64,000 nucleotides of DNA from Bacteroidetes bacterium RIFCSPLOWO2_12_FULL_35_15 (GTDB lineage Bacteria; Bacteroidota; Bacteroidia; 2-12-FULL-35-15): the NCBI GenBank assembly GCA_001769385.1, contig MEPB01000019.1, forward strand, positions 186,001-250,000. The letters are read 5' to 3'. Under the pieces are notes generated by a model that worked only from the letters and a program-made list of their open reading frames with translations, was not told the origin of the DNA and did no database searches. Positions 1-7,001 of this stretch are shown piece by piece (position 1 is the stretch's first letter; every line of letters starts with the position of its first letter). The position numbers were made by a program, and so were the translations under genes.

Positions 1-2
1 CC

Positions 3-821
3 TTGCAGTTTTATTTTCAAGCTATTGCCGGATTAAGAGAAGTAGAAGATGTGGAAGAAACAATTGGTGCAGATACTTTAGGAAGTGCTATTCACGAAGT
101 GCTGGAACTTTTTTATACACCATTTGTTGGCAAAAAAATTACGATAGTCGATATTAAAGAGATGAAAAAAAATGTGGAAAGTGCCACCATTTCTATGTTT
201 GAAAAAGAATACAGCAAAAATGAGATCAATTATGGACAAAATTATCTTATCCTGAAAGTTGCCATAAAATTCATTAATAATTTTTTAGATTCGGAAATAA
301 AGAACATTGCAATTTCAGAAAAAAATGGACAGCCGATTATCATAAAATCACTGGAACAAAATTTAGAAACTACCATCGCTGTTGGGTCTGAAACAATTAA
401 AATACATGGCAAGGCCGATCGTATTGATAGCATTGGAAACATTACCCGAATTGTAGATTATAAAACAGGGTTAGCCACTAACAACGAATTGAAATTCGAC
501 AATTGGGAGGAGATCCGAACAAATCCCGATCTGGCAAAGAGCTTTCAGTTGTTGATGTATGCCTGGATGTATCAAAAAATGAATCCGGCAATTACTGAAA
601 ACATATTATCCGGAATTATCACCTTCCGAGAATTGAGTGCAGGTTTAAAAACGGTAAAAGCTATTGGTAGCGATTTGTTGAATACAACAATTTTAAGTGA
701 ATTTGAGATTCAGTTAAAAGTTTTATTGGCGGAAATAGTTGATCCAGAAAAACCATTTACACAAACGGCAGAAATCGACAATTGCGAATACTGTAATTTT
801 AAAGGAATTTGTAATCGGTAA
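3..821 (+). CDS. PD-(D/E)XK nuclease (RecB-type), C-terminal part
   Basis: The reading frame is open to the window edge, so this is the last 270 or so residues of a larger protein. The start at base 3 is not real. The visible part is a RecB-family nuclease fold: a helix with GSAIHEVLELFY, then GKADRID and, about 12 residues later, VDYKTG, which together supply the metal-binding Asp and the catalytic D...YK residues. The last residues hold a cysteine cluster (CEYCNFKGIC). In this family such cysteines, often with one further upstream, bind a 4Fe-4S cluster. Bacteroidota carry this domain at the end of proteins of roughly 900-1000 residues that resemble AddB and probably act in recombination repair. 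The missing N-terminal half is an inference. A stop at 819-821 is followed 20 bases later by the next gene on the same strand. Confidence 0.85.
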   Translation: MQFYFQAIAGLREVEDVEETIGADTLGSAIHEVLELFYTPFVGKKITIVDIKEMKKNVESATISMFEKEYSKNEINYGQNYLILKVAIKFINNFLDSEIKNIAISEKNGQPIIIKSLEQNLETTIAVGSETIKIHGKADRIDSIGNITRIVDYKTGLATNNELKFDNWEEIRTNPDLAKSFQLLMYAWMYQKMNPAITENILSGIITFRELSAGLKTVKAIGSDLLNTTILSEFEIQLKVLLAEIVDPEKPFTQTAEIDNCEYCNFKGICNR

Positions 822-841
822 TTTTTTATTAAATTTGATTT

Positions 842-1258
842 ATGAAATATTTTACCCTATTCATAATTATAGTTTTCTTTCTTTTCTCCTGTAAAAAAGA
901 GAAGCCATATAATCCAGATGATCACATCACCTACACACATTGGCAAACAACAAGGAGCGATTCCACTGATAGCATGAGCTATTCAATCGCTATCCCTAAT
1001 GCATTTTCTCCAAATGGTGATGGAATAAATGATTGCTTTATTATGAAGGGAACAGCGATTATCAATAGTTTTAGTATGAAAATTTATAGCCGTAATGGTA
1101 ATTTAGTTTATTCGGGGGATGATTTTTACAAAGGATGGGATGGCAAAATCAATGCAGGTTCTACTGCACCGATTGGTGTATATATTTTCGAAACGGAATT
1201 GGCTGAAGCAAGCGGAAGATCTAACAAATACCAAGGCTCGGTCACTCTTTTCAGATGA
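842..1258 (+). CDS. Small lipoprotein made almost only of a T9SS type B (CHU_C) sorting domain
   Basis: 138 residues. A hydrophobic signal peptide ends in FLFSC, with Cys17 as the likely lipidated residue, and a polar linker of about 30 residues follows. From about residue 50 to the end is a gliding-motility-type C-terminal domain: IPNAFSPNGDGINDCF near its start, an IYSRNGNLVYSG segment in the middle, WDGK, then GVYIFETEL. That is the family pattern of the T9SS type B (CHU_C) signal. There is no recognisable cargo domain. The neighbour, convergent and one base away, encodes a PorP/SprF-family protein; proteins of that family are known to be needed for export of type B cargo. It may be a surface lipoprotein or an adaptor that works with that partner. 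The domain assignment is firm; the role is inferred. Confidence 0.85.
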   Translation: MKYFTLFIIIVFFLFSCKKEKPYNPDDHITYTHWQTTRSDSTDSMSYSIAIPNAFSPNGDGINDCFIMKGTAIINSFSMKIYSRNGNLVYSGDDFYKGWDGKINAGSTAPIGVYIFETELAEASGRSNKYQGSVTLFR

Positions 1259-1259
1259 A

Positions 1260-2204
1260 CTAAATCATTCTTATGGTTTTGAAATCACCTGTTTTTTTGT
1301 GACTCTTAAGAAACCAGATCATATGTCCTTCGTGGCATCCACGGGTTACGTTCTTTAAGGATGATACCGTATTGTCATATGAATAGGCAAGTTTAAACAA
1401 TCTGAATTGGACTCCGGCATTTATAATAAAAGCATCTTGATTTCTGTAGCTTACTCCTATAACAATCCATTTAAGTTTTATATTTATTCCTGCTAAAAGT
1501 TCTTGAAAATCTTGTTGATGAAGGTAAAGGAGATTTGGAGAAAAAATAAATTTGTTTTTTATATCTTTTTTGAAGCTTAAGTTTGCTCCCACATGTAGCG
1601 TTGTTTTAATTGGCAATTTAGAGGGTCCAGCAAAGCCCTCATCTGGTTGATTAATATGATGAATTGCAATTCCGCCATAATATTTTGAACTATAAATAAA
1701 TACTCCTGCAGATAAATCCAGATTAGATTTTTTTGTTGTACCGGGAACTTCTTGTGTGTCATACACAAAACCTCTTCTTGCGTCAATCTCATCCCCAAAA
1801 ACAAGTTTTTCCCAATTAATTTCTTTCTGGAAATAAGCGATACCAATTGCGGGTTGTACTGCCAGTTTGTGTTTAAATAATTCAATATGAGGTGCATAAT
1901 TTAATTCAAATCTTGTTGTTGTTATTGTGCCATTTCCTTCGTTATCATGTAAAAAATTAAGACCTAAACCCCCTCTTAAAAATCTAAAATAATTGTCAGC
2001 AGAAAAATGAAAAGTAGAATAAGTGCCTGCCGCATTTGGCCATTGTAATCGATAACCAGCGGATAAAACCAGGGAACTGTCAGTTCCAACCATAGCGGGA
2101 TTTAAATACGATCTTGTATTTTGATACTGTGAGAAATGCGGATCTTGCGCAAAGGAAAAAATGCTAGTATAAAGTAAAATAAAAAATAAACCGCTCCGTT
2201 TCAT
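1260..2204 (-). CDS. PorP/SprF family T9SS outer-membrane protein
   Basis: 314 residues with a signal peptide cut near FSFAQDPHFSQY. The next residues, HFSQYQNTRSYLNPAMVGT, are the N-terminal signature of the PorP/SprF family. Alternating beta strands (LSAGYRLQWP, HFSADNYF, GGLGLNFLHD) predict an outer-membrane barrel, and GCHEGH near the end matches the family's conserved G-x-H-E segment. SprF-like members help export or anchor type B T9SS cargo, and the adjacent convergent gene encodes a type B sorting domain, so the two probably work together. Many such paralogues exist per genome, so I do not give a gene symbol. The start is an ATG just before a good signal peptide. Confidence 0.92.
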   Translation of the reverse strand: MKRSGLFFILLYTSIFSFAQDPHFSQYQNTRSYLNPAMVGTDSSLVLSAGYRLQWPNAAGTYSTFHFSADNYFRFLRGGLGLNFLHDNEGNGTITTTRFELNYAPHIELFKHKLAVQPAIGIAYFQKEINWEKLVFGDEIDARRGFVYDTQEVPGTTKKSNLDLSAGVFIYSSKYYGGIAIHHINQPDEGFAGPSKLPIKTTLHVGANLSFKKDIKNKFIFSPNLLYLHQQDFQELLAGINIKLKWIVIGVSYRNQDAFIINAGVQFRLFKLAYSYDNTVSSLKNVTRGCHEGHMIWFLKSHKKTGDFKTIRMI

Positions 2205-2258
2205 AATTCAAATGTAAAAGATATTTGGGAGTAACAAAAATATAAATCTTTATTTCAC

Positions 2259-2287
2259 TGTATCTTTTTTACATTTACTGCATTATA
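2259..2287 (+). promoter_or_regulatory. Candidate promoter motif shared by both ECF sigma genes
   Basis: This 29-base segment starts with TGTATCTTTT and ends with TTAC...GCATTATA, 20 bases before the sigma factor start. Closely similar segments lie upstream of the second sigma gene (62656-62683) and of the TonB-like gene before it (62191-62218). The similarity is seen directly. A role in sigma-factor autoregulation is inference, and part of the match could simply reflect the general promoter, since TACATTTA resembles the TAnnTTTG box. Confidence 0.45.
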
Positions 2288-2307
2288 AAACTAAATAGCT
2301 AAAAACG

Positions 2308-2877
2308 GTGAACGCACATCATAAAACCGATACCGATATTCAACTGGAGTTGCAGCAAATAGAAGCTGCAAAATTAAATCCTGCGCGGTTTGATGTATTG
2401 TATGAAAAATACTATAAACCCATTTTTGTATTTGTTTACCGAAGAACAGAAAATGAAGATCTATGTGCAGATATTACTTCTATGGTGTTTTTAAAAGCAT
2501 TGGTCAATATTAAAAAATATCAGTTTAAAGGTGTTCCGTTTTCAGCCTGGTTATTCCGCATTGCCTTTAATGAAATTAATATGTATTTTCGAAAAAATAA
2601 AGCGGAGCGAATTGTAAGACTGGATAGGACTAATTTGCATCAGATTGTTCAGGAGGTGGAGTTAGAGAGTAACTCAGAAGCAGAACAAAAAATGATGTTG
2701 GCCTTAAAAAAATTAGATAACGATGATATTCAGTTAATAGAATTCCGTTTTTTTGAAAAACGTTCTTTCGCAGAAATTGGCGGGATAATTGGTATCACAG
2801 AAAATAATGCAAAAGTAAAAGTGTATCGCATCTTAGATAAATTGAGAACGTTAATGAATAGTAAAAATAGTGGATGA
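2308..2877 (+). CDS. ECF-type RNA polymerase sigma factor
   Basis: 189 residues starting at GTG. Region 2 spans about residues 27-95 (FDVLYEKYYKPIFVFVYRR, then GVPFSAWLFRIAFNEINMYF). Region 4 spans about residues 130-183 (DDIQLIEFRFFEKRSFAEIG, ITENNAKVKVYRILDKLR). This is the ECF layout. It directs RNA polymerase to a dedicated set of promoters, and the regulon is unknown. The next gene encodes a small membrane protein that is probably its regulator. The sigma factor at 62707-63273 is a clear paralogue with the same phrases (GVPF-S-WL-RIA, FFEKRSF, ITENNAKVK) and the same kind of downstream partner. No typical zinc-binding anti-sigma protein lies nearby. Confidence 0.93.
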   Translation: MNAHHKTDTDIQLELQQIEAAKLNPARFDVLYEKYYKPIFVFVYRRTENEDLCADITSMVFLKALVNIKKYQFKGVPFSAWLFRIAFNEINMYFRKNKAERIVRLDRTNLHQIVQEVELESNSEAEQKMMLALKKLDNDDIQLIEFRFFEKRSFAEIGGIIGITENNAKVKVYRILDKLRTLMNSKNSG

Positions 2878-2954
2878 GTAAATTTAGTAACATGAGTTAA
2901 TTCAGGCAAAGCCCAATCAACTTATGAAACTAATATCTGATTAACCAAATAAGA

Positions 2955-3209
2955 ATGGCCGATTTAAAATTCAATATCGATAAACCCGATTTGCCTGATG
3001 AGCAGATCAACAAACACAAAGATTTTAAAAAGTTGATGTATAATTATCAGACAGCAACAAACCCTTTGTACAAAACGCCTTTATATAAAAACAGAAAAGT
3101 ATATTTAGTTATACTTATTATTTTATTAGTAATGTATGTGATCATTGAAGTTTTTGAAAAAGATGAACAGCAACAGAAAAAACCAAGCCCACAGGAACAA
3201 ACCAAATAA
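2955..3209 (+). CDS. Small single-pass membrane protein, putative anti-sigma partner
   Basis: 84 residues: a charged N-terminal tail of about 48 residues, one membrane segment (VYLVILIILLVMYVIIEVF), and a short Lys/Gln/Glu-rich tail. The N-terminal NIDKPDLPDEQINKHKDF matches NINRPEISSEEIAQRKNF at the start of the protein encoded at 63354, which also follows an ECF sigma gene. In both, PL-K-P precedes the membrane segment. The parallel suggests a cytoplasmic sigma-binding tail held at the membrane. It lacks the HxxxCxxC zinc motif and any FecR-like periplasmic domain. The gene lies 77 bases after the sigma gene and 11 bases before the OmpA gene. The homology is what I see; the anti-sigma role is inference. 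Confidence 0.75.
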   Translation: MADLKFNIDKPDLPDEQINKHKDFKKLMYNYQTATNPLYKTPLYKNRKVYLVILIILLVMYVIIEVFEKDEQQQKKPSPQEQTK

Positions 3210-3220
3210 ACTCTTTTGCC

Positions 3221-3904
3221 ATGAAAAATTTACTGTTATTTATATTTATTATTATTTCAATTTCCAGCTATTCGCAAACGCTTGAACCTACAGAAACACA
3301 TGCTTTGTTGACTGTTTTGGTGGCGAATGGCAAATCTAAACCATTGGAAGGCGAAAAGGTAAGCTTCCTTGCGACAAAAGATAAAAAAGTATATTCGGGA
3401 GTTACAAAAGCAGATGGGAAATTTGAACTTTTAGTCCCGAAAGGCGACAAATACAAGGTGCAATACAAAGCTGCCGGAGGAAATGAAGATTATAGTACAC
3501 TGGATATGCCGGCTGTGGAGGGCTTAATAACTTTTGAATATAAATTAACCATTGTTCCACCCAAAATTTACACCTTGGATAATGTATTTTTTGATACCGG
3601 AAAGGCAACATTAAAACCTGAATCATCAAAAGAACTAAATGAATTAGCTGAATACATGCAACTGAAAAAATCAATGGTTGTCGAGATTGCCGGACATACC
3701 GATAATGTTGGAAATAAAGAAGCAAATCAAAAATTATCGGAAGGCAGAGCAAATTCGGTTAGAAATTATCTTATAAAAAAAGGAATTGCTGCTGAACGTA
3801 TTGTGGCAAAGGGGTATGGCGACACACAGCCTGTTGCCGATAATTCCACAGATGCAGGGAAACAAAAAAATCGAAGGACGGAAGTAAGGACGATAAAGGA
3901 TTAA
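3221..3904 (+). CDS. OmpA-family protein with N-terminal Ig-like domain
   Basis: 227 residues. A signal peptide (cut near SSYSQTLEP) is followed by a beta-rich segment at about residues 25-110 with GEKVSFLATKDKKVY and VTKADGKFELLVPKG, which looks like a carboxypeptidase-regulatory/Ig-like fold. The C-terminal OmpA domain (about 115-227) has VFFDTGKATLKPES, EIAGHTDNVGN, LSEGRANSVRNYL and KNRRTEVR, the peptidoglycan-binding pattern. It should sit in the periplasm and tie an outer-membrane or periplasmic partner to peptidoglycan. It lies 11 bases after the small membrane protein gene, so it is likely cotranscribed with the sigma module and may be an output or sensor of it. That link is inference. 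Confidence 0.9.
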   Translation: MKNLLLFIFIIISISSYSQTLEPTETHALLTVLVANGKSKPLEGEKVSFLATKDKKVYSGVTKADGKFELLVPKGDKYKVQYKAAGGNEDYSTLDMPAVEGLITFEYKLTIVPPKIYTLDNVFFDTGKATLKPESSKELNELAEYMQLKKSMVVEIAGHTDNVGNKEANQKLSEGRANSVRNYLIKKGIAAERIVAKGYGDTQPVADNSTDAGKQKNRRTEVRTIKD

Positions 3905-3925
3905 TTAAAAGTACAATTGCTTTAT

Positions 3926-4624
3926 TTACTCCGTAAACTTATAACCAACACCACGTATAGAATGAAAATGCTTCGGTTCTTTTTGATTGATTTCAAAATA
4001 TTTTCGGAAAGCAAGAATGTAATTATCAATAGTACGAGAGGTTGGATATACATCTTTTCCCCAGACAACATCTAAGATTTCTACGCGGGAAACAACTTCA
4101 CCTTTACGTTGTATAAGCAGTTTCAATAGTGCAATTTCACGTTTGGTGATCTCAGTTTTTTTTCCGTTTACCACTTTTATTTCATAGGTGATAAAATTTA
4201 TTTCATTCTCTCCAAAAGTGTAAATTTCTAATTCTTTATTTTCTTCCTTTGCCGGATTGGTCCTTTTGATAAGGATGTGAACCCGTAATAATAATTCTTC
4301 AAGATTAAATGGTTTTGTCAAATAATCATCTGCTCCCAGCTTTAATCCATGAATCCTATCAGCACTTGATCCTTTTGCAGTTAAAAATAAAACAGGCAGC
4401 TTTGTGTTCTCTTTTCTTATCTCTTCACATACATCGAAACCGCTCATTTCAGGAAGCATCACATCTAATATTGCTAAATCAAAGGTTCCTTTTCTGAATT
4501 CCTTCAATGCTTCAATACCATTAATTGCAGGAGTTACTGAATAGTTTTCCAGTTCCAGATTTAACTGAATGGTTTTTAAAAGATGTTCTTCATCTTCCAC
4601 TAAAAGAATTTTTTTCTGATTCAT
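3926..4624 (-). CDS. OmpR/PhoB-family response regulator, orphan
   Basis: 232 residues. The receiver domain (about 4-118) has the acidic pair Glu10-Asp11, phospho-acceptor Asp54 in LAILDVMLPEMSG, Thr82 and Lys104 in LTKPF. The winged-helix DNA-binding domain (about 130-232) has TKREIALLKLLIQRKGEVVSR and RTIDNYILAFRKYFE, ending GVGYKFTE. It is a transcription factor controlled by phosphorylation. No histidine kinase gene is next to it: the downstream side is the convergent OmpA gene and the upstream side is a 230-base intergenic region. Its kinase must be encoded elsewhere or lost. Confidence 0.95.
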   Translation of the reverse strand: MNQKKILLVEDEEHLLKTIQLNLELENYSVTPAINGIEALKEFRKGTFDLAILDVMLPEMSGFDVCEEIRKENTKLPVLFLTAKGSSADRIHGLKLGADDYLTKPFNLEELLLRVHILIKRTNPAKEENKELEIYTFGENEINFITYEIKVVNGKKTEITKREIALLKLLIQRKGEVVSRVEILDVVWGKDVYPTSRTIDNYILAFRKYFEINQKEPKHFHSIRGVGYKFTE

Positions 4625-4675
4625 AATTTGGTATAAAAGTAGTAAAAAATTATCCTGTAATAGGAGAGAATATTT

Positions 4676-4760
4676 GACACTAATTTCACTAATTATTTTT
4701 TATTCCAATAGTCTTTTTTATTTATGAAATTGTTTTGCTTTTAATTCGTGCAATTCGTGT
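4676..4760. repeat. Imperfect inverted-repeat element between regulator and mqnE
   Basis: The left arm GACACTAATTTCACTAATTA and the right arm TTAATTCGTGCAATTCGTGT are reverse complements except for three substitutions of the same kind (A for C) at regular spacing. The spacer is about 45 AT-rich bases. The layout resembles a small non-autonomous element. It lies between two divergent genes and may overlap their promoters. Confidence 0.55.
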
Positions 4761-4855
4761 TTGATGATAATTATCACAACAAAAGTTGCACAATAAGAAT
4801 ACTTATTTTGTTACCTTTATGGCCTCAATATCAAGCATAAACTAAATTTACGACC

Positions 4856-6022
4856 ATGTCAACTCAATCTATTTCTTCGATACTACTGGATTCAAACATC
4901 TCAAAAGAACTAAAAACCATTGCTGAAAAAGTGTATAATGAAGAGCGTATTTCTGTTGAAGAAGGCATATTGCTTTATGAGAAAGGAGAATTGGGGTATT
5001 TAGGAGTTCTGGCAAATTTTATTCGTGAGAAAAAAAATGGAAATAATGTTTATTTCAATCGTAATTTCCATGTGGAGCCTACCAACATGTGTGTGTTCGA
5101 TTGTAAATTTTGTTCCTACTCCCGTTTGTTAAAACAAAAAGAAGATGCCTGGGAAATGACTGATAATGAAATATTGGATATCGTTCGCAGCTATAACGGA
5201 AAACCAGTTACCGAAGTACATATTGTCGGAGGTGTTCATCCCAAAATGGGTTTGCAATATTTCGCTGATCTGATAAAAAATATCAAAACAATTCGCCCGG
5301 ATATTCACGTAAAAGCCTTTACTGCAGTGGAGTTAAGTTATATGTGTAAAAAAGCAAAAGTAAGTTATGCGGAAGGCTTGCAAATTTTAAAAGATCATGG
5401 ACAGGATTCATTGCCTGGTGGTGGTGCTGAAATTTTTGATGAAAAAATCCGCACACAAATTTGCGATGATAAATGTACTTCAGCTGAATGGCTTGAAATG
5501 CATGAAACAGCGCATAAATTGGGAATGCCTTCAAATGCAACAATTCTTTATGGTCATATCGAAACATTTGAACACCGTATCGATCACATGAATCGTTTAC
5601 GTGAATTACAAGATAGAACAAAAGGCTTTAATACCTATATCCCTTTAAAATTCCGTAACAAAGGAAATCAAATGAGTAACATTCCTGAAGTGAGTACTAT
5701 TGAAGATTTGCGGAACTATGCTGTTTCAAGAATATTCCTTGATAATTTTAATCATTTGAAAGCTTATTGGCCGATGATCGGGAAAAACACAACACAGCTT
5801 TCCCTTTCATTTGGTGTGGATGATATTGATGGAACAATTGATGATACAACAAAAATTTATTCTATGGCGGGAGCAGAAGATCAAATTCCAAAATTGTCCA
5901 CACAAGAATTGGTTGAAATGATCAAACAGGTAAATCGCACCCCCATTGAGCGCGATACTGTTTACAATGTAATTACCGATTATACAAATTACGATTTTAG
6001 TAAGGAAGAAGTGGTAGTTTAA
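4856..6022 (+). CDS. mqnE: Aminofutalosine synthase (radical SAM), menaquinone pathway
   Basis: 388 residues, the usual length of MqnE. The radical SAM cluster is CVFDCKFC (Cys79, Cys83, Cys86; C-x3-C-x2-C) following NFHVEPTNMC. Other family markers are EVHIVGGVHPKMG and QDSLPGGGAEIFD. The enzyme joins the chorismate-derived 3-[(1-carboxyvinyl)oxy]benzoate to S-adenosylmethionine to give aminofutalosine, an early step of the futalosine route to menaquinone. No other mqn gene is in the window. The ATG at 4856 gives the expected N-terminus. A TACCTTTA box about 45 bases upstream fits the Bacteroidota -7 element loosely. The CofH/MqnC radical SAM enzymes are the nearest alternatives, but the sequence phrases fit MqnE better. 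Confidence 0.93.
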   Translation: MSTQSISSILLDSNISKELKTIAEKVYNEERISVEEGILLYEKGELGYLGVLANFIREKKNGNNVYFNRNFHVEPTNMCVFDCKFCSYSRLLKQKEDAWEMTDNEILDIVRSYNGKPVTEVHIVGGVHPKMGLQYFADLIKNIKTIRPDIHVKAFTAVELSYMCKKAKVSYAEGLQILKDHGQDSLPGGGAEIFDEKIRTQICDDKCTSAEWLEMHETAHKLGMPSNATILYGHIETFEHRIDHMNRLRELQDRTKGFNTYIPLKFRNKGNQMSNIPEVSTIEDLRNYAVSRIFLDNFNHLKAYWPMIGKNTTQLSLSFGVDDIDGTIDDTTKIYSMAGAEDQIPKLSTQELVEMIKQVNRTPIERDTVYNVITDYTNYDFSKEEVVV

Positions 6023-6043
6023 TTCTACTTGTTTAAAAAAGCA

Positions 6044-6107
6044 GCCACAGATTCACAGATTAAGTTTTATAATATTAGTTGTTAGAAAAAATCTATGAAT
6101 CTGTGGC
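6044..6107. repeat. Inverted repeat, GCCACAGATTCACAGATT family
   Basis: GCCACAGATTCACAGATT at the left end pairs with AATCTATGAATCTGTGGC at the right end with one mismatch in 18. The spacer is about 28 AT-rich bases. This is the first of three repeats in the 320-base gap between mqnE and the MaoC-like gene. It may act as a transcript terminator or stabiliser downstream of mqnE. Confidence 0.7.
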
Positions 6108-6152
6108 AATTATACCGGTTCTAAATATATTATAGTCACTAGTTTTCTCCTT

Positions 6153-6236
6153 CACACTTTCTCGATATGTCTGCTTCAACGCAGAATGCTCGAAATGACT
6201 AGCGCGCAGTCATTTCGAGCGGAGTCGAGAAACGTG
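6153..6236. repeat. Palindromic repeat, TCATTTCGAGC family, copy 1
   Basis: It contains GCTCGAAATGACT and its exact reverse complement AGTCATTTCGAGC around AGCGCGC. An outer pair, TTTCTCGA and TCGAGAAA, also matches exactly. A second copy lies at 6839-6920 in the same orientation, and the MaoC-like gene is between them. The first 50 bases or so of the two copies are nearly identical. Confidence 0.8.
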
Positions 6237-6302
6237 GGATAGTAAATTAATTCGAATTAATTTATATAACAAATGATGTATAAAATCTTCATGTAGTTTA
6301 GT

Positions 6303-6330
6303 GAGATTTCTCCCTTTGGTCGAAATGACA
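6303..6330. repeat. Half copy of the GTCATTTCGACC...GGAGAAATCTC repeat
   Basis: GAGATTTCTCCCTTTGGTCG followed by AAATGACA corresponds to the right arm of the hairpin element seen complete at 38677-38753. The left arm is absent, so this is a single-arm remnant. Confidence 0.65.
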
Positions 6331-6342
6331 TCCAACCATATA

Positions 6343-6804
6343 TTATTTTTTTATTTTCTTCTTTTCCTCTTTCATTTTATGAAGAACGGTCATATCGAGC
6401 ATTTGAAAGTGTTCTCCTTTTTCATTTGTAAAGTCAAAATGCCATTTTACTGCTACACGATTTTTTTCTTTATTCGGTTTCATACTCGCAATGGTAACTT
6501 TGCAAAACACTTTCATGTTAGCATAAACCGGTTTTAAGAATTTCCAGTTATTTACTTCCAATCCTGCAATTATTGTGTCTTTAAACAGGGGCACATAATG
6601 GTTTTTATAAAACAGAAAAAACAAATGAGGTCCGCTGGTAATGAGTCCGCCAAAAATCCCTTTTTCTGCAATTTCTTTGTTGGTGTGGAAATCAAGAGGA
6701 TCGATAAACAATGCAAAATCGATGATCTCTTGTTCTGATAGATTCATATACCCGAAATCGAATACTTTATTTAGTTTGAAATCTTTGTAGGATAAGGTTC
6801 CCAT
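6343..6804 (-). CDS. MaoC-like hot-dog fold protein
   Basis: 153 residues from the ATG at 6804. A longer frame back to a GTG at 6843 exists, but it runs into the copy of a repeat element that begins at 6839, so the ATG is the better start. The sequence has the MaoC/(R)-hydratase pattern: DFALFIDPLDFHTNKEIAEK with the D...H pair, then GIFGGLITSGPHLFFLF and LEVNNWKFLKPVYANMKVFC. Members hydrate enoyl-CoA or act as related dehydratases. The catalytic Asp and His seem present, but substrate is unknown. It is flanked on both sides by copies of the TCATTTCGAGC repeat and has no functional neighbours. The C-terminus is lysine-rich. Confidence 0.8.
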   Translation of the reverse strand: MGTLSYKDFKLNKVFDFGYMNLSEQEIIDFALFIDPLDFHTNKEIAEKGIFGGLITSGPHLFFLFYKNHYVPLFKDTIIAGLEVNNWKFLKPVYANMKVFCKVTIASMKPNKEKNRVAVKWHFDFTNEKGEHFQMLDMTVLHKMKEEKKKIKK

Positions 6805-6838
6805 TTCTTTATAATTTATTTTCAGTTTATTGATCCTC

Positions 6839-6920
6839 CACACTTTCTCGATATGTCTGCTTCAATGCAGAATGCTCGAAATGACTGCGCGCTATTCATT
6901 TCGAGCGGAGTGAAGAAAGC
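6839..6920. repeat. Palindromic repeat, TCATTTCGAGC family, copy 2
   Basis: It repeats copy 1 (6153-6236) in the same orientation. The hairpin core is GCTCGAAATGA / TCATTTCGAGC around CTGCGCGCTAT. It differs from copy 1 at a few positions, and the outer arm has decayed (GTGAAGAAAGC in place of GTCGAGAAACG). It overlaps the longest possible upstream extension of the MaoC-like reading frame. Confidence 0.8.
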
Positions 6921-6950
6921 AGGCAGCGAGAATAGTTTTTTACAATTATA

Positions 6951-6981
6951 AATAAAAACGTCCCACAAAAAGTGAGACGTT
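6951..6981 (-). terminator. Rho-independent terminator of pntAB
   Basis: AACGTCCCAC and GTGAGACGTT form a 10-base hairpin with one mismatch and a five-base loop. On the minus strand it is followed by a T-run (CGTTTTTATT). It lies 20 bases after the pntB stop. Confidence 0.8.
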
Positions 6982-7001
6982 ATTATTTCTGTTTTTTTTA
7001 A

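Noticed and set aside
1260-1340. Frameshifted C-terminus of the PorP/SprF protein
   Set aside because: The basic tail after GCHEGHMIWFL looked odd, but the conserved G-x-H-E segment is in frame and short basic tails occur in the family.
4625-4855. Riboswitch upstream of mqnE
   Set aside because: Only an imperfect inverted repeat and AT-rich sequence are present; no known riboswitch core is seen.
6153-6920. Composite transposon carrying the MaoC-like gene
   Set aside because: The flanking repeats are short palindromes without a transposase, and no target duplication is visible. Kept only as a finding about repeats.
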